Part shown: piece after piece, positions 63,530 to 64,000 of the stretch
How positions within the stretch are numbered: position 1 is the first letter of the stretch
Layout: every line of letters begins with the position of its first letter
Origin: an uncultured Phycisphaerales bacterium
GTDB lineage: Bacteria; Planctomycetota; Phycisphaerae; Phycisphaerales; SM1A02
Length of the DNA: 64,000 nt
Reading direction: 5' to 3'
NCBI GenBank assembly: GCA_905480395.1
Contig: CAJQQE010000019.1
Location: 29,311-93,310 of the forward strand
Notes under the pieces: generated by a model
Seen by the model: only the letters and a program-made list of their open reading frames with translations
Database searches by the model: none
What the model was told of the DNA's origin: nothing
Position numbers and translations under genes: made by a program

Positions 63530-64000
63530 TCATGATCCGGATTCTCCCGGGTGCATCGCCTCTGCGAGCGCGGCCTGAAGTCGTCCGATCAATTCCGCAT
63601 CCCGCCCGACCGCGTCAGCCCTTCGCGCCCCCGCGAAGTCATACGCTTCGAATGGTCCGAGCTTCCGAGCCTCGGGATCCTCGGTGGCGAATCGAGGGAC
63701 GGCATGTCCGTGGAGTTCGGGTACTTGGTTGCAGAGGATCAGGTAGTTGATTCGTTCTGCACCGGTCGCCGCCAGCACGGCATCACCAAGGCGAACGAAG
63801 TCCGTCATGAACGCGGCTCGCGCCCCCTCGTCCAGATCGTTGACCGATGAAGCCCCGGGATCCGGAAGGAGCATGCAACAGCCATTGATCGAATCTGGTT
63901 GTTGATTTCCCAGAATGGCCCACCCGCTCGCCATGCGAGCAATGAGCTGAGGATCATCACCGCGACGAATTCGATCGAGACGATTTGCAATGGGTCCGGG
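63530..64000 (-). CDS. HIT-family-like protein (N-terminus beyond window edge)
   Basis: The frame is open from 63530 to the window edge (156 codons), so the start lies outside. The motif ELHGHAVPRF resembles the HIT histidine triad region (HxHxHxxPR), which binds nucleotide phosphates; the first His is in an ELHGH context. Around it are ILCNQVPELHGHAVPRFATE and GWAILGNQQPDSINGCCMLLP (given here as parts). HIT proteins hydrolyse nucleotides such as AppppA or AMP conjugates. The full start cannot be decided. Confidence 0.7.
   Translation of the reverse strand, partial: PGPIANRLDRIRRGDDPQLIARMASGWAILGNQQPDSINGCCMLLPDPGASSVNDLDEGARAAFMTDFVRLGDAVLAATGAERINYLILCNQVPELHGHAVPRFATEDPEARKLGPFEAYDFAGARRADAVGRDAELIGRLQAALAEAMHPGESGS

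Overview
The window reads as chromosomal DNA of a Gram-negative, GC-rich bacterium, most likely a member of the Planctomycetota, class Phycisphaerae. The evidence is a fused LpxC-FabZ protein, a BamA/Skp/LpxD outer-membrane block, a secreted protein ending in paired calcium-binding dockerin-like repeats of the DLNGDGxVNGxD type, a von Willebrand/ExbB/ExbD operon, many signal-peptide proteins and a plant-type (class II) DAHP synthase. The lineage is an inference; no rRNA gene is present. There is no CRISPR array, insertion sequence, prophage or integrase. This is mostly ordinary core genome with several lineage-specific pieces.

Layout. 1-8 kb: a truncated secreted beta-propeller protein, an RluA-type pseudouridine synthase, a secreted unknown, a Gfo/Idh/MocA oxidoreductase and a 1137-residue protein with alpha/alpha-toroid features, followed by a 1.15-kb gene-poor stretch with an 11-bp inverted repeat and two short tandem repeats. 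8.4-14.2 kb: a small membrane protein, an alpha/beta hydrolase, an M1 aminopeptidase with a pseudopilin-like tail, an arginase-family enzyme and a remnant of squalene-hopene cyclase. 14-27 kb: a leftward run with NuoG, an AddA/AddB-like helicase-nuclease pair, a membrane-anchored unknown, two overlapping ketoacyl synthases (one lacking catalytic histidines), class II DAHP synthase and tRNA-Leu(UAG). 27.4-33.3 kb: DoxX, then a tightly overlapping vWA-ExbB-ExbD-ExbD-helical-repeat operon. 33.3-36.7 kb: a UVR-motif protein, a group 1/2 sigma-70 factor with a visible promoter and terminator, and GcvT.

36.9-45 kb: a 36-residue predicted membrane microprotein and the envelope block bamA-skp1-skp2-lpxD-lpxC/fabZ, followed by two unknown proteins. 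45-54.5 kb: an M24 peptidase, a lipoprotein, EttA, DUF2071, a DUF393 thiol oxidoreductase, DUF2237, a MarC membrane protein, an exported beta-carbonic anhydrase, and a DEAD-box RNA helicase with a Trp-Lys repeat tail and a structured leader. 54.7-64 kb: a predicted exported C39-like peptidase with dockerin repeats, a Uup-type ABC-F ATPase, a Tat-exported sugar-isomerase-like protein, a metallophosphoesterase, a TlpA-like thioredoxin, a GNAT acetyltransferase and a truncated HIT-family protein.

The most noteworthy items are the mismatched ketosynthase pair, the five-gene vWA/ExbBD operon, the M1 peptidase/pseudopilin fusion, the hopene-cyclase relic, the multi-hairpin leader of the RNA helicase and that helicase's repeat tail. 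I saw no clear-cut new defence or mobile system.
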